Shown one piece after another: positions 17,157 to 25,449 of a DNA stretch of 58,770 nucleotides. The first letter of the stretch is position 1; every line of letters begins with the position of its first letter. Below the pieces are notes generated by a model. That model had not been told where the DNA came from. It did not search any database and saw nothing but the letters and a program-made list of their open reading frames with translations. A program made the position numbers and the translations under genes. Source of the DNA: an uncultured Planctomycetota bacterium (GTDB lineage: Bacteria; Planctomycetota; Planctomycetia; Gemmatales; HRBIN36); the NCBI GenBank assembly GCA_937944855.1, contig CALFAY010000011.1, forward strand, positions 1-58,770. Direction: 5' to 3'.

Positions 17157-18470
17157 TCACCACATCGGATGGAAGCGTTCTTCCTTGGCCCGATGCAGCC
17201 GCAGGGCGTCGGTCAATTGGGCCAGAGTTCGGCAATGTTCCCGGTAGGCGGAAAACAGGTCGCCGCTCCGGTATGCGTCGCCGGCGGCGCGGAGGTGTTT
17301 CTGATAGGATTCCCAGTCCACCTGCCACTTATTTTCCTTGGCGTATTCCTGAACCACGCATTCTGCTTCAATGAGCTTGCGCAGCAACGTTTGATCGATT
17401 TTGCATCGGGAGCGGCGATAGACCTGCGGGGGACTGTGTTCGGGTTCCTGAGCCGGATGCGACTCCCGACGCTGCGAGCGATGTAAGCCAATCAGGCCGA
17501 GAATCAACGAGAAAGCCGCCAGCAAGAACAGCGTGATCGCCGCTGGAAAGAGTTTGATGAAGATGAACAGCAGGGCCGTCAGGGACAGGGCGATGCCCGC
17601 TCCCAGGGCCACGCCCGGCCAAGGGATCTCCGCGAAGAGGACGGAATTATGCCGCCGGCTCTTCGGCTTGTGGGCCGTGGTGTGGACCTCATTTTGCGAC
17701 GGGGGCGATTCGCCCGGCAGCCGTACCAGAAGCACTGTGATGTTGTCCGGTCCGCCGCGGAGGTTGGCGAGGTCCACCAGGAAGCGGCACGCTTCCTGGA
17801 GAGGAAGGGAGGTGACGATGGCGCCCATCTCGGCGTCGGAAACCAACCCGCTCAGACCATCGCTGCACAGCAGGAACGTGTCCCCGGGAAGGATCGGATG
17901 CGGGCCTTCGACATCGACCTGAATCGTCGGCTCCGGTCCCAGCGAACGGACGATGACGTTGCTTGGTACGCCCTCGATTTCGTCGGGATCCAGCCCCTGC
18001 CTGCGGGCCAGTTCCCATTGCAGACTGTGGTCGTAACTGAGCTGCTCGATGTAGCCGCTGCGGATGCGGTAGATTCGGCTGTCGCCAACGTGAGCAATCC
18101 ACGCTCCTTCGGGGCGGAGGAGCAGGGCGCTGCTGGTGGTGCCCATGCCCTCAAAATCGGGATTGTGGGATCCCTTCTGATAGATGGTCGAGTTGGCCTC
18201 TCCAAAGGCGCGCCGCAGGGCCGCGGGTGCTCCGAGGGCGGCGAACTTGTGATAGTTGAGGGGGATCAGGTCAGTGGCCAGCTTGCTGGCCATTTCGCCG
18301 ACCGCATGGGCGCCCATGCCGTCGGCTACCAACAGCAGATGTCCGCGTTCCTTCCAAGCCTGCTCGTCGCTTTGCAAACTGACGGCGTAGCTGTCCTGGT
18401 TATGACTCCGGCGCACGCCGACATCGGTAAGACAGGCGTACTCGACGATCTCGAAGCCTAATGCGGCCAT
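17157..18470 (-). CDS. PP2C-type Ser/Thr phosphatase with two membrane segments
   Basis: A metal-dependent protein phosphatase of about 437 residues. All PP2C motifs are intact: TDVGVRRSHNQDSY, LLVADGMGAHAVGEMAS, AHVGDSRIYRI, FLLCSDGLSGLVSD and GGPDNITVLLV, so the metal-binding aspartates are present. The catalytic domain ends near 250. Two hydrophobic segments follow at about 280-330 (VALGAGIALSLTALLFIFI and AAITLFLLAAFSLILGLIGL), then a helical C-terminal domain of about 100 residues. A GTG at 18491 would add seven residues and is a possible start; GGGG lies 4 bases before the ATG used here. It converges on the kinase-tubulin gene with 22 bases between stops and is a natural opponent of that kinase. 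Confidence 0.9.
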   Translation of the reverse strand: MAALGFEIVEYACLTDVGVRRSHNQDSYAVSLQSDEQAWKERGHLLLVADGMGAHAVGEMASKLATDLIPLNYHKFAALGAPAALRRAFGEANSTIYQKGSHNPDFEGMGTTSSALLLRPEGAWIAHVGDSRIYRIRSGYIEQLSYDHSLQWELARRQGLDPDEIEGVPSNVIVRSLGPEPTIQVDVEGPHPILPGDTFLLCSDGLSGLVSDAEMGAIVTSLPLQEACRFLVDLANLRGGPDNITVLLVRLPGESPPSQNEVHTTAHKPKSRRHNSVLFAEIPWPGVALGAGIALSLTALLFIFIKLFPAAITLFLLAAFSLILGLIGLHRSQRRESHPAQEPEHSPPQVYRRSRCKIDQTLLRKLIEAECVVQEYAKENKWQVDWESYQKHLRAAGDAYRSGDLFSAYREHCRTLAQLTDALRLHRAKEERFHPMW

Positions 18471-18753
18471 GACACCCCACTTTGTTCCCACCCGCCCTCT
18501 ATTTCAAGGTATCACGCAAATCGCTGCAAGGGGGCCGTCCCTGGAATCATCCTTCAAAGGGCTGGCATAGCAAAGAACCGGCGGCTGACTTTTCCTTGCT
18601 TGGACGTAGAGATTCCGTCTGATCCTCGAAAATTCCGAGCCTCCCCCGCGTTGACACGGACTTGGCATCTGTGGTTTTTTGGCAGCTTCTGGAAGCCATG
18701 ACCGGTACAATCGCCGCTGGTCTGGTGAACCCAGGTCCGAAAAGCGAGCAGGT

Positions 18754-19734
18754 ATGGCGTGGCAGATCGGGATCGACGAAGCGGGATACGGGCCGAACCT
18801 GGGACCGTTTGTCATGACGCTGACGGCCGCCGAAATGCCCCAGCGCGAAGCGGAAGCCGACCTTTGGCAGCTTCTCCAGGACGCGGTTCGCCGGGCTGGC
18901 GATCCGATGGACGATCGGCTGCTGGTAGCCGACTCGAAGCAGGTCCACATCGCGGGCCGCGGCCTGGAAAGGCTCGAAGCCAACACGCTGCCTTTCCTCC
19001 TGCTCCAACAGTCCGAGTGGAGCTGGCCCCTGAGTCTCGAAAAAGTTTGGCGCAGGCTTGTCCTCACTCCCTGGTCTGAACGCACCGCCTGCCCGTGGGC
19101 AAAGTCGGACCTTTGGCTGCCTCTGGGTAAGCGTCTCTGCGAAGAAACGGTGCGGTCGGCGGTGAAAGGTCTGGACCGGGCCATGCGATGCGCGGGCGTC
19201 GCTTGCATCACATTCCGTTGCATGGTGGTAATGCCACAGCAATTCAATCTCCTCGCGCAATCCCGCGGTACCAAGGCAGCTGTGTCCGAGTGGGCAGCCA
19301 GCCGCCTTCTGCGCTTCCTGTCGCGATGGCTTCCTCAGTCTGCGGAGAAGGTCCTGCTCTGCGCGGACAAGCAGGGAGGCAGGCACCACTACGGGGATTT
19401 CCTGCAACAAGCATTCAACGACCGATTCGTAACGACCGTCGCAGAACAGCCTGAAGCCTCACGCTATCGCCTGGTGATGGGCACCTCGGTGTGGGAAGCA
19501 GTCTTTCAGCCGCGAGCAGAGTCGGCTTCGTTCATGGTCGCCTTGGCTTCCATGCTGAGCAAGTATCTCCGGGAAGTGCTCATGGACGAGTTCAACGCCT
19601 TCTGGCAAGCTCACGTCGCAAACCTGCGGCCCACCGCGGGCTATCCGCTCGACGCTCGACGGTTCCTCGCTGACATCGAATCTGCCCGACAGCGACTCAG
19701 GATCCCTCAGCAGATCCTTTGGCGGGAACGTTGA
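18754..19734 (+). CDS. RNase HII-like protein (divergent family)
   Basis: A 326-residue protein alignable by eye with RNase HII along its length. G-I-D8-E9-A-G-Y-G-P matches GxDExGRGP, with the Arg of the substrate-reading GRG motif replaced by Tyr12. VADSKQ matches the DSK motif. LLCADKQGGR matches the LIDGN region carrying the third acidic residue. ASMLSKYLREVLM matches SILAKVTRDAEM, with Glu at the fourth acidic position, and AGYPLDARRFL matches the GYPT motif. It is about 110 residues longer than usual RNase HII. It may cut RNA-DNA hybrids or another nucleic acid; activity is inferred. The ATG giving MAWQIGIDEAG is chosen from the alignment. Its end overlaps the next gene by 38 bases, tail to tail. 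Confidence 0.7.
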   Translation: MAWQIGIDEAGYGPNLGPFVMTLTAAEMPQREAEADLWQLLQDAVRRAGDPMDDRLLVADSKQVHIAGRGLERLEANTLPFLLLQQSEWSWPLSLEKVWRRLVLTPWSERTACPWAKSDLWLPLGKRLCEETVRSAVKGLDRAMRCAGVACITFRCMVVMPQQFNLLAQSRGTKAAVSEWAASRLLRFLSRWLPQSAEKVLLCADKQGGRHHYGDFLQQAFNDRFVTTVAEQPEASRYRLVMGTSVWEAVFQPRAESASFMVALASMLSKYLREVLMDEFNAFWQAHVANLRPTAGYPLDARRFLADIESARQRLRIPQQILWRER

Positions 19735-20017
19735 CCCGCGGCGTGGCGGTGTCGTGCTTCGGTTCCAGAAGCTCGAACGTCGTGAACTCATCCACCGTGA
19801 TGCAGCTCAACTCCCCGTTATCCTTGACCAGATGAACGGTCGGAGCGGTCATGATGTCGTCTTTGCCGCGTTCCACGGTCAACCCTGTCACGAGCGTTTT
19901 CAGGTCGCGCACAACTCCCTCGACGACAGCCGGCCATTGGCGTCTGCCCACCCGAACAGACTGGGTGACGCGAATTCGCTGCCCGATTTGCAGGTCTTCG
20001 AAACCGACCCGGGTCAT
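19697..20017 (-). CDS. Small conserved protein of unknown function
   Basis: A 106-residue, soluble, beta-rich looking protein (IGQRIRVTQSVRVGRRQWPAV, VEGVVRDLKT, LVKDNGELSCITVDEFTTFE). I do not recognise a named family, but similar short proteins are, from memory, common in planctomycetes. Its ATG follows the ilvH stop directly (TGAATG), so it is almost certainly cotranscribed and translationally coupled with ilvH. The last 38 bases overlap the end of the RNase HII-like gene on the other strand. No catalytic motif is visible. Confidence 0.65.
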   Translation of the reverse strand: MTRVGFEDLQIGQRIRVTQSVRVGRRQWPAVVEGVVRDLKTLVTGLTVERGKDDIMTAPTVHLVKDNGELSCITVDEFTTFELLEPKHDTATPRVNVPAKGSAEGS

Positions 20018-20521
20018 TCAGTCCTCGTCTTCGTGAATCCTGGACCGCGTTCCTCGAACCAGAGCGATGCGGCCAGTCCGGGCTAGTTCCAGAATGCCGT
20101 AAGGCCGCATCAACTCGATGAAGGCTTCGATCTTGCCTTCGCGGCCGCTGATCTCGACCATGAGGCTGTCAAGGCTGATGTCCACCACGCGCCCCCGAAA
20201 CATTTCGACCACTTGCAGGATTTCAAAGCGCTTGGATGGCGGAGCCTGGACCTTGATGAGCATCAGATCGCGCTCGACGTAGTCCTCACTGCTGATGTCG
20301 AGCACCTTAACTACAGTGACGATCTTTTCGAGTTGTTTGCGGACCTGTTCCAGGACCGCGTCGTCGCCACTGACGACGAAGGTCATGCGGGACAGTTGGG
20401 GATCCTCGGTTTCGCCGACAGCCAGACTGTCGATGTTAAACCCGCGCGACGCCAGCATGCCCGAGACGTGCGAGAGCACCCCGGGCTGATTTTGGACCAG
20501 TGCAGACAGAACATGCCTCAT
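20018..20521 (-). CDS. ilvH: Acetolactate synthase small (regulatory) subunit
   Basis: The regulatory subunit (IlvN/IlvH) of acetohydroxyacid synthase, the first common step of valine, leucine and isoleucine synthesis. It binds valine through an N-terminal ACT domain (MRHVLSALVQNQPGVLSHVS, ASRGFNIDSLAVGETED), then has the C-terminal ALS_ss domain (LMLIKVQAP, VVDISLDSLMVEISG). The 167-residue length is normal. The start is set by the family N-terminus; there is no clear Shine-Dalgarno sequence, and the longer frame upstream is not supported. The catalytic subunit ilvB is not next to it in this window. It is followed without a gap by a small unknown gene. Confidence 0.93.
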   Translation of the reverse strand: MRHVLSALVQNQPGVLSHVSGMLASRGFNIDSLAVGETEDPQLSRMTFVVSGDDAVLEQVRKQLEKIVTVVKVLDISSEDYVERDLMLIKVQAPPSKRFEILQVVEMFRGRVVDISLDSLMVEISGREGKIEAFIELMRPYGILELARTGRIALVRGTRSRIHEDED

Positions 20522-20835
20522 ACGGGAATCGTAGAACTCGAAGCAGGTCCGACAAGGCGGTTGGCACGGTTGCACTAATCGGAAAACCTGGTCTGGGCGG
20601 TAAAGTCCTCCCGTTCGGAAAGTTGGCGGAGGTCTTGCAAAGTCTCCGTTTTCCGCAGGGTCGAAGTCGTTGACAGCCGCTCTGATGGGTTTAGACTGGA
20701 GAAGAAGGGTAACGACCTCGCAAACGGGATGAGTGTTTGCAAGGGGGCGGCAGGTCGGGTAAAGGCATTCCCGTCCGGCCCTGAACCCATCTCCTTTCCG
20801 GAGCAGCGAAGACACATCTTACGGAGGATTCAGGT
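20522..20835. other. Divergent intergenic region
   Basis: 314 bases between ilvH (leftward) and the coiled-coil gene (rightward). The right part holds the promoter candidate at 20670-20697 and an ACGGAGG ribosome binding site before the ATG at 20836. I see no riboswitch or leader peptide for ilvH. Confidence 0.5.
20670..20697 (+). promoter_or_regulatory. Candidate sigma70 promoter
   Basis: A perfect TTGACA (20670-20675), a 16-base spacer and TAGACT (20692-20697, 4 of 6 matches). Transcription would begin near 20704, about 130 bases before the coiled-coil gene. Confidence 0.5.
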
Positions 20836-22626
20836 ATGGCCAAACAGAAGCCGGTTGCCGCTGGCAAAGCCGCTAAGGCCGCCCCTCGGCGCGTCTCCTC
20901 CCCCAAACCATCTCAACCGCGAAGCGGCACGCCGGTTGTGTTGATCATTTTCCTGGTCTTCTTCATTCTGCTCAGCCTGGGACTGGGCGTGGTCGTCTAC
21001 CTCGACCAGGACAAGATCGACTCCGCCAACAAGCAGGCGGAGCAGGCTCGCGCGGAAGCCAAGAAGTGGCAGGAAGCGGAGCGGGTGGAACGGCAGTATT
21101 TCACCCAAAAGCTCCGCTACTGGTGGGACAGCACGAATGCCGACGCCCAGGACCTCCGAACCCTGGCCGACATGGAGTCGGAGTGGTCCGATCCGGGCAA
21201 GAGCGATCCCCGCACTGACGCCGATCACAAATGGTTCGCTCCGCTGCAAAAATTGATGGAAGGCGATCCCAACGCCCGTGATCCGGAAGCACGACGAGGA
21301 TTGATCGGTCCTTACGACAGCCAGAATGGCAAGACCGCGACCTCGATGCGCGAGGTTCTGGAAAATTTGAAGCGGCAAGTGGCCACGCTGAGCGGCAACC
21401 TCCGTGAAGAGCAAGGCAAGCTCGCCAAAAAGACTCAGGAGTTCGAGGACTACAAGAAGGAATACAACCGCGACGTCATCGACGCCGAAATCAAGAAAGT
21501 TCGAACCGATTACGAGCGGCAGATGAAGGCGCGGCTCGATGAGAAGGACCGCACCATCGCGGATTTGAACAAGAAGATGGAAGAGGTCACCCGCGACTTC
21601 GAGAAGATGCTTGCGGAATCCAAGAAGGTTCAGACGGCGGAGTTGGCCAAGAAGGACGAGGAGATCAAGGAAGTCAAACGCCAGGTGGACATTGAACGGG
21701 CCGAAATCCGTCGTAAGGCCCAGGCCGCTGAGCAGCTGGCCATCGACAAGGTCAAGGCCCGGGTCGTTCGTACCATTCCTGGCGACCACACTGTGTACAT
21801 CGACGTCGGGTCCGATCAGCGGGTCGTGCCGGGTCTGAAGTTCAGCGTTCGAGGGGTGGGTCCGGGCGGTCAGCCCGAACCGGAGCCCAAGGCGATGGTG
21901 GAGGTCATCAGCGTCGTAGGTCCGACGGTTTCGCTGGCCCGGATTACGCGAGTCGCCAAGCCGGAATTCGCCAGGATCGGTCGGGATCCGGAAACGCGAC
22001 AGCGCATCGACCCCACTACGGAGGCTTATTGGATTACCGATCCACGGCTGTTTTACCTTTCCCGAAACCCCGTCGTGCCTGGGGATTTGCTGTACAACCC
22101 GCTGTGGGATCCGAACGAGCCGACCCACGTCGTCCTGGCGGGGTTCTTCGACCTCGACAACGACGGTTCGGACGATCTGGATTATCTGCGGCGCTACTTG
22201 ACGGAAATCGGAGTGGTGGTCGATGGATATCTGGATCCGAACAACGACAACAAACTGAAAGGCAAGATGGACTACCAGACGGACTACCTGATCGTTGGCG
22301 GAGCTGGCACGCTGGAAGTTGGTCCGAGAGCGGCACCGATCGACGACCAGATCCGCCAGGCCTCCGGTGGTCCGATGGGCAAGGCAGTCCTGGAGCTCAA
22401 CAAACAGGCCTTGGAAAAGGGTATCAGGGTGGTGCGCCTGAAGGATTTTCTGACTCAGATGGGATTGAGCGGCGTCCGAGTTCCCGGAGCGCGAGCTTCA
22501 GCCCCGGCACCGGCGGCGAAGCAGGAAGGACCGGCCGGGGGTGAGGAAGCCAAACCGGCCGATCAGGCCCCCCGTCAGCCTCCTCGCAAGGTTGAGGAAG
22601 AAGAGGAGGCCCCGCGCCGACGCTGA
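20836..22626 (+). CDS. Single-pass membrane coiled-coil protein of unknown function
   Basis: A 596-residue protein. A basic Ala/Lys/Pro-rich N-terminus (1-32) is followed by one membrane helix at about 34-56 (VVLIIFLVFFILLSLGLGVVVYL). A long coiled coil runs from about 57 to 310 with heptad-like Lys/Glu repeats. A globular beta-rich part then spans about 310-520 (VVRTIPGDHTVYIDVGSDQRV, MVEVISVVGPTVSLARI). It ends in a low-complexity Pro/Ala/Glu tail. The topology suggests a cytoplasmic N-terminus with the coiled coil outside the membrane. I recognise no enzyme. GGAGG stands before the start, and a perfect hairpin terminator follows the gene, so it is probably transcribed alone. Confidence 0.8.
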   Translation: MAKQKPVAAGKAAKAAPRRVSSPKPSQPRSGTPVVLIIFLVFFILLSLGLGVVVYLDQDKIDSANKQAEQARAEAKKWQEAERVERQYFTQKLRYWWDSTNADAQDLRTLADMESEWSDPGKSDPRTDADHKWFAPLQKLMEGDPNARDPEARRGLIGPYDSQNGKTATSMREVLENLKRQVATLSGNLREEQGKLAKKTQEFEDYKKEYNRDVIDAEIKKVRTDYERQMKARLDEKDRTIADLNKKMEEVTRDFEKMLAESKKVQTAELAKKDEEIKEVKRQVDIERAEIRRKAQAAEQLAIDKVKARVVRTIPGDHTVYIDVGSDQRVVPGLKFSVRGVGPGGQPEPEPKAMVEVISVVGPTVSLARITRVAKPEFARIGRDPETRQRIDPTTEAYWITDPRLFYLSRNPVVPGDLLYNPLWDPNEPTHVVLAGFFDLDNDGSDDLDYLRRYLTEIGVVVDGYLDPNNDNKLKGKMDYQTDYLIVGGAGTLEVGPRAAPIDDQIRQASGGPMGKAVLELNKQALEKGIRVVRLKDFLTQMGLSGVRVPGARASAPAPAAKQEGPAGGEEAKPADQAPRQPPRKVEEEEEAPRRR

Positions 22627-22658
22627 AAACACCGTGCTTTGACCAGTCCATCCTCCAG

Positions 22659-22695
22659 CGACGCCGTGGCTCTACGCTCGGCGTCGTTTCATTTT
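22659..22695 (+). terminator. Rho-independent terminator
   Basis: A perfect 8-bp stem (CGACGCCG at 22659-22666 with CGGCGTCG at 22679-22686) and a 12-base loop, followed by TTTCATTTT. It lies 33 bases after the stop of the coiled-coil gene. Confidence 0.75.
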
Positions 22696-22734
22696 GGCTC
22701 GTCAAAAATCCTTTTCCAGCTGCAAAGAAAATGC

Positions 22735-22764
22735 TTGCTTGTGCGATCTCGGGGGGCTTATAAC
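22735..22764 (+). promoter_or_regulatory. Candidate sigma70 promoter of the cupin gene
   Basis: TTGCTT (22735-22740), an 18-base spacer and TATAAC (22759-22764, 5 of 6). An A/T-rich stretch just upstream (about 22704-22732) could act as an UP element. The start codon of the cupin gene is about 96 bases downstream. Confidence 0.45.
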
Positions 22765-22860
22765 ACGTCCCCAGAGAGAGAACACCGACGAAAGCAGCCG
22801 CTTGGGCGAACTTCCTTCCGCCCTGGGCGGCGATTGCTCCAAGCCGAGGAGTCGTCACTG

Positions 22861-24192
22861 ATGGCCAAGAAGCCCGCGCAAGCCAGAGGCAGCAAAGCTC
22901 CTGCAACCGCCACGAAGCGTGCGGCCAAGGCGGCCCCGCCGCCGGCCCGCCCGGCGACTTTGCCGAGCAAAGCGCATCTGATCCGCGAAGTGATCGAAGC
23001 CAGCGAAGGCATTTTGCGGCTAGCTCCCACCTGGGTGCCGCGGTCGTTCCTGACTCCGGGACGCCGCTTGAAGCTGCATCCGGACGACATCTACGCTCTC
23101 GGGGCAGAGCGGGGCGGCATCGACGAGCGTTGGTTCGCCTCCACGACACCCGCCGCCAACGTCGGCGCACCGCCGGATGAAGGGTTGAGCTACGTTGTCA
23201 GCCGGGGCCAGAAAGTCTTCACGCTCAAGGAGGCAGTCGAGCAGGAAGGGCCGCGGCTCATCGGACAAGCGATCTGGGACGCTTACCACCGTTGGCCGGT
23301 GTACAGCAAGTTCTTTGACAACATGGGGCCGATTCCGCATCACATGCACCAGAACAACGCCCAGGCGGCCCTGGTCGGCCAGCAGGGTAAACCCGAAGCG
23401 TACTATTTCCCGCCGCAACTCAACAGCATCACCAACAATTTCCCGTACACGTTCTTCGGCCTGGAACCGGGCACGACCAAGCAGGATGTTCGCCGCTGTC
23501 TGGAGCGGTGGAAGCAGGGCGACAACGGTATTCTGGACTACAGCAAAGCGTATCGACTCAAGCCCGGCACCGGCTGGCTGGTGCCTCCTTGTATCCTGCA
23601 CGCGCCAGGATCCCTGGTCACCTACGAGCCGCAATGGGGTTCCGACGTCTTCGCCATGTATCAATCCATGGTTGAAGGCCGCTACGTTCCCTGGGACCTG
23701 CTCATCAAGGACGTGCCCCCAGGCCATCACCACGATCTCGATTATCTGGTTAACCAGCTTGACTGGGAGGCCAACGTCGATCCCAATTTCAAGGACCATC
23801 ACTATCTCGAACCGATTCCAGTCGCCGACACGCTCTCGGAGGGGTACATCGACAACTGGGTGGTGTACGGCAAGGTTCATGGACAGGAGTTGTTTACGGC
23901 CAAAGAACTGACCGTCATGCCCGGCGTGAAGGTCAAAATCAAGGATAACGGCGCTTATGGACTGATCACAGTGCAGGGCAGTGGCTGGATCGGTCGGCAT
24001 CGCTTGCAGACGCCGGCCATGATCCGCTTTGGCGAACTGACCGAAGACGAAGTGTTTGTCACCCATGACGCGGCTCGGGAAGGCGTGGTCTTCGACAACA
24101 CCGGCAGCGAGCCGCTGGTCACGCTCCGGTACTTCGGCCCGAACACCAACCCCAACGCCCCAGAAGTCGGCGACCACAAACGACGAGGGTAG
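22861..24192 (+). CDS. Cupin-domain protein, mannose-6-phosphate isomerase-like
   Basis: A 443-residue protein. The first 38 residues are a Lys/Ala/Pro-rich tail. The main part resembles metal-binding cupins of the phosphomannose isomerase type: PIPHHMHQNNAQAAL gives likely metal-binding His residues, and GKPEAYYFPPQLN resembles the KPE motif of such isomerases. A second beta-barrel follows at about 340-425 (FTAKELTVMPGVKVKIKDNG). GAGGAG lies 9 bases before the ATG at 22861; the open frame upstream is ignored. A TIM-barrel isomerase follows after 121 bases, so the two may act on the same sugar or sugar phosphate. The substrate is not determined. Confidence 0.7.
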   Translation: MAKKPAQARGSKAPATATKRAAKAAPPPARPATLPSKAHLIREVIEASEGILRLAPTWVPRSFLTPGRRLKLHPDDIYALGAERGGIDERWFASTTPAANVGAPPDEGLSYVVSRGQKVFTLKEAVEQEGPRLIGQAIWDAYHRWPVYSKFFDNMGPIPHHMHQNNAQAALVGQQGKPEAYYFPPQLNSITNNFPYTFFGLEPGTTKQDVRRCLERWKQGDNGILDYSKAYRLKPGTGWLVPPCILHAPGSLVTYEPQWGSDVFAMYQSMVEGRYVPWDLLIKDVPPGHHHDLDYLVNQLDWEANVDPNFKDHHYLEPIPVADTLSEGYIDNWVVYGKVHGQELFTAKELTVMPGVKVKIKDNGAYGLITVQGSGWIGRHRLQTPAMIRFGELTEDEVFVTHDAAREGVVFDNTGSEPLVTLRYFGPNTNPNAPEVGDHKRRG

Positions 24193-24313
24193 TTGGGGAT
24201 TGTTCCTTCGCTCCCAGCGGACCAGCAGGGTGACAGCGGCAAAGGAATGGGAACAAAAGGCGTGAACCGGGAATTCCCCAGGTGGAATCCCGCCGCCCAG
24301 AGGGGTTGATACC

Positions 24314-25243
24314 ATGCCGAAACGACGCTTAAGCATCGGAAGTTGGGCCTACATTTTCAATCAGGAAGTGCCGACCAACGACTTCCATCAAGTCCTGCAC
24401 AAACTTCAGGACCTGGGTTACGACGGGGTGGAGTTGGGCAGTTTCGGCGTGCATCCGACGCCAGTATCTCATCCGACCCGCGCCTCCCGACAGAAGCTCA
24501 AGAAGGAGATTGCCGATCACGGTCTGGCGTTGTCCGGCATCGCCGTGGACCTGTGGAGCTTCAAGAAACCGGGACCGTCCATTTTCGACGAGAACCCTGT
24601 GCCTTATGTCTCGGCGTTCCTCGGCTTCACGACCTTCGCCGCTGACCTGGGGGTCCAGACCATCCGCGTGGACACCGTCGAACCGCCGGACTTCTTTGAG
24701 AAATCCGGCATGGACCCGAAGCTGGGCATGGAGCGACTGGTGAGCGTCTGGGACAAGTGCAGCAAGATCGCCGCCGATCACGGCATGAATGTCTGCTGGG
24801 AGTTCGAGCCGGGCTTCGTGTTCTGCAAGCCGTCCGAAATCCTCGCCATTACCAAAGCGGTGCGGGACAAGGGCAACGCCAATTTCGGCGTGCTTTACGA
24901 CACATGCCACGCTTACATGTGTGCCGTCGTGGGTGCAAACCAGCCGGGGCAGAAAGAGACGCTGCCCGGCGGTGAACTGGAGCTGCTCCAGAAGCTCAAG
25001 GGGATGATTACCCACGTCCATTTGATCGACAGCGACGGCACGCTCAACGAGCACAACACCAGCACGCACAATCCGTTCGGCACAGGGAAGCTGGATTTCG
25101 ACAAACTCATTCCGGAACTGATGAACTGCGGCGTACCCCACGACTGGTGGTGCGTGGATCTGTGTTTCTGGCCGAACGCCTGGGACGTGACGGCTGATGC
25201 CAAGCGCTTCTTGGACAAGTACCGGGCCAAGTATGCGGCTTGA
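24314..25243 (+). CDS. Sugar phosphate isomerase/epimerase (xylose isomerase-like TIM barrel)
   Basis: A 309-residue protein of the AP endonuclease 2/xylose isomerase-like TIM-barrel superfamily. Typical strands and metal-ligand segments appear: LGYDGVELGSFG, NVCWEFEPGF, FGVLYDTCHAY, MITHVHLIDSDGTL (HVH plus Asp) and WWCVDLCFW. It lacks a signal peptide and is cytoplasmic, unlike many Tat-exported planctomycete relatives. GAGGGG lies 8 bases before the ATG. It follows the cupin gene and is probably cotranscribed. The exact sugar is unknown. Confidence 0.82.
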   Translation: MPKRRLSIGSWAYIFNQEVPTNDFHQVLHKLQDLGYDGVELGSFGVHPTPVSHPTRASRQKLKKEIADHGLALSGIAVDLWSFKKPGPSIFDENPVPYVSAFLGFTTFAADLGVQTIRVDTVEPPDFFEKSGMDPKLGMERLVSVWDKCSKIAADHGMNVCWEFEPGFVFCKPSEILAITKAVRDKGNANFGVLYDTCHAYMCAVVGANQPGQKETLPGGELELLQKLKGMITHVHLIDSDGTLNEHNTSTHNPFGTGKLDFDKLIPELMNCGVPHDWWCVDLCFWPNAWDVTADAKRFLDKYRAKYAA

Positions 25244-25449
25244 GCGTGTCCAGCCCCAATCGGCGAGCCGATGACTGACCTCGGCTTCAAGAACGGAGCC
25301 GCCTGGGCGGTTTGCGCACCCTTGCGGCAGGTTCCCCGGCGAACTATCATCACCCTACGGGTCGTAGAAGTCTGTAAGGCCGAGAATGCCATGCTGTCTT
25401 CCGTGGCGCTCTTGGCCTTGTGAGTTTTCGGGTAAGCGGAAGCCCAGCC

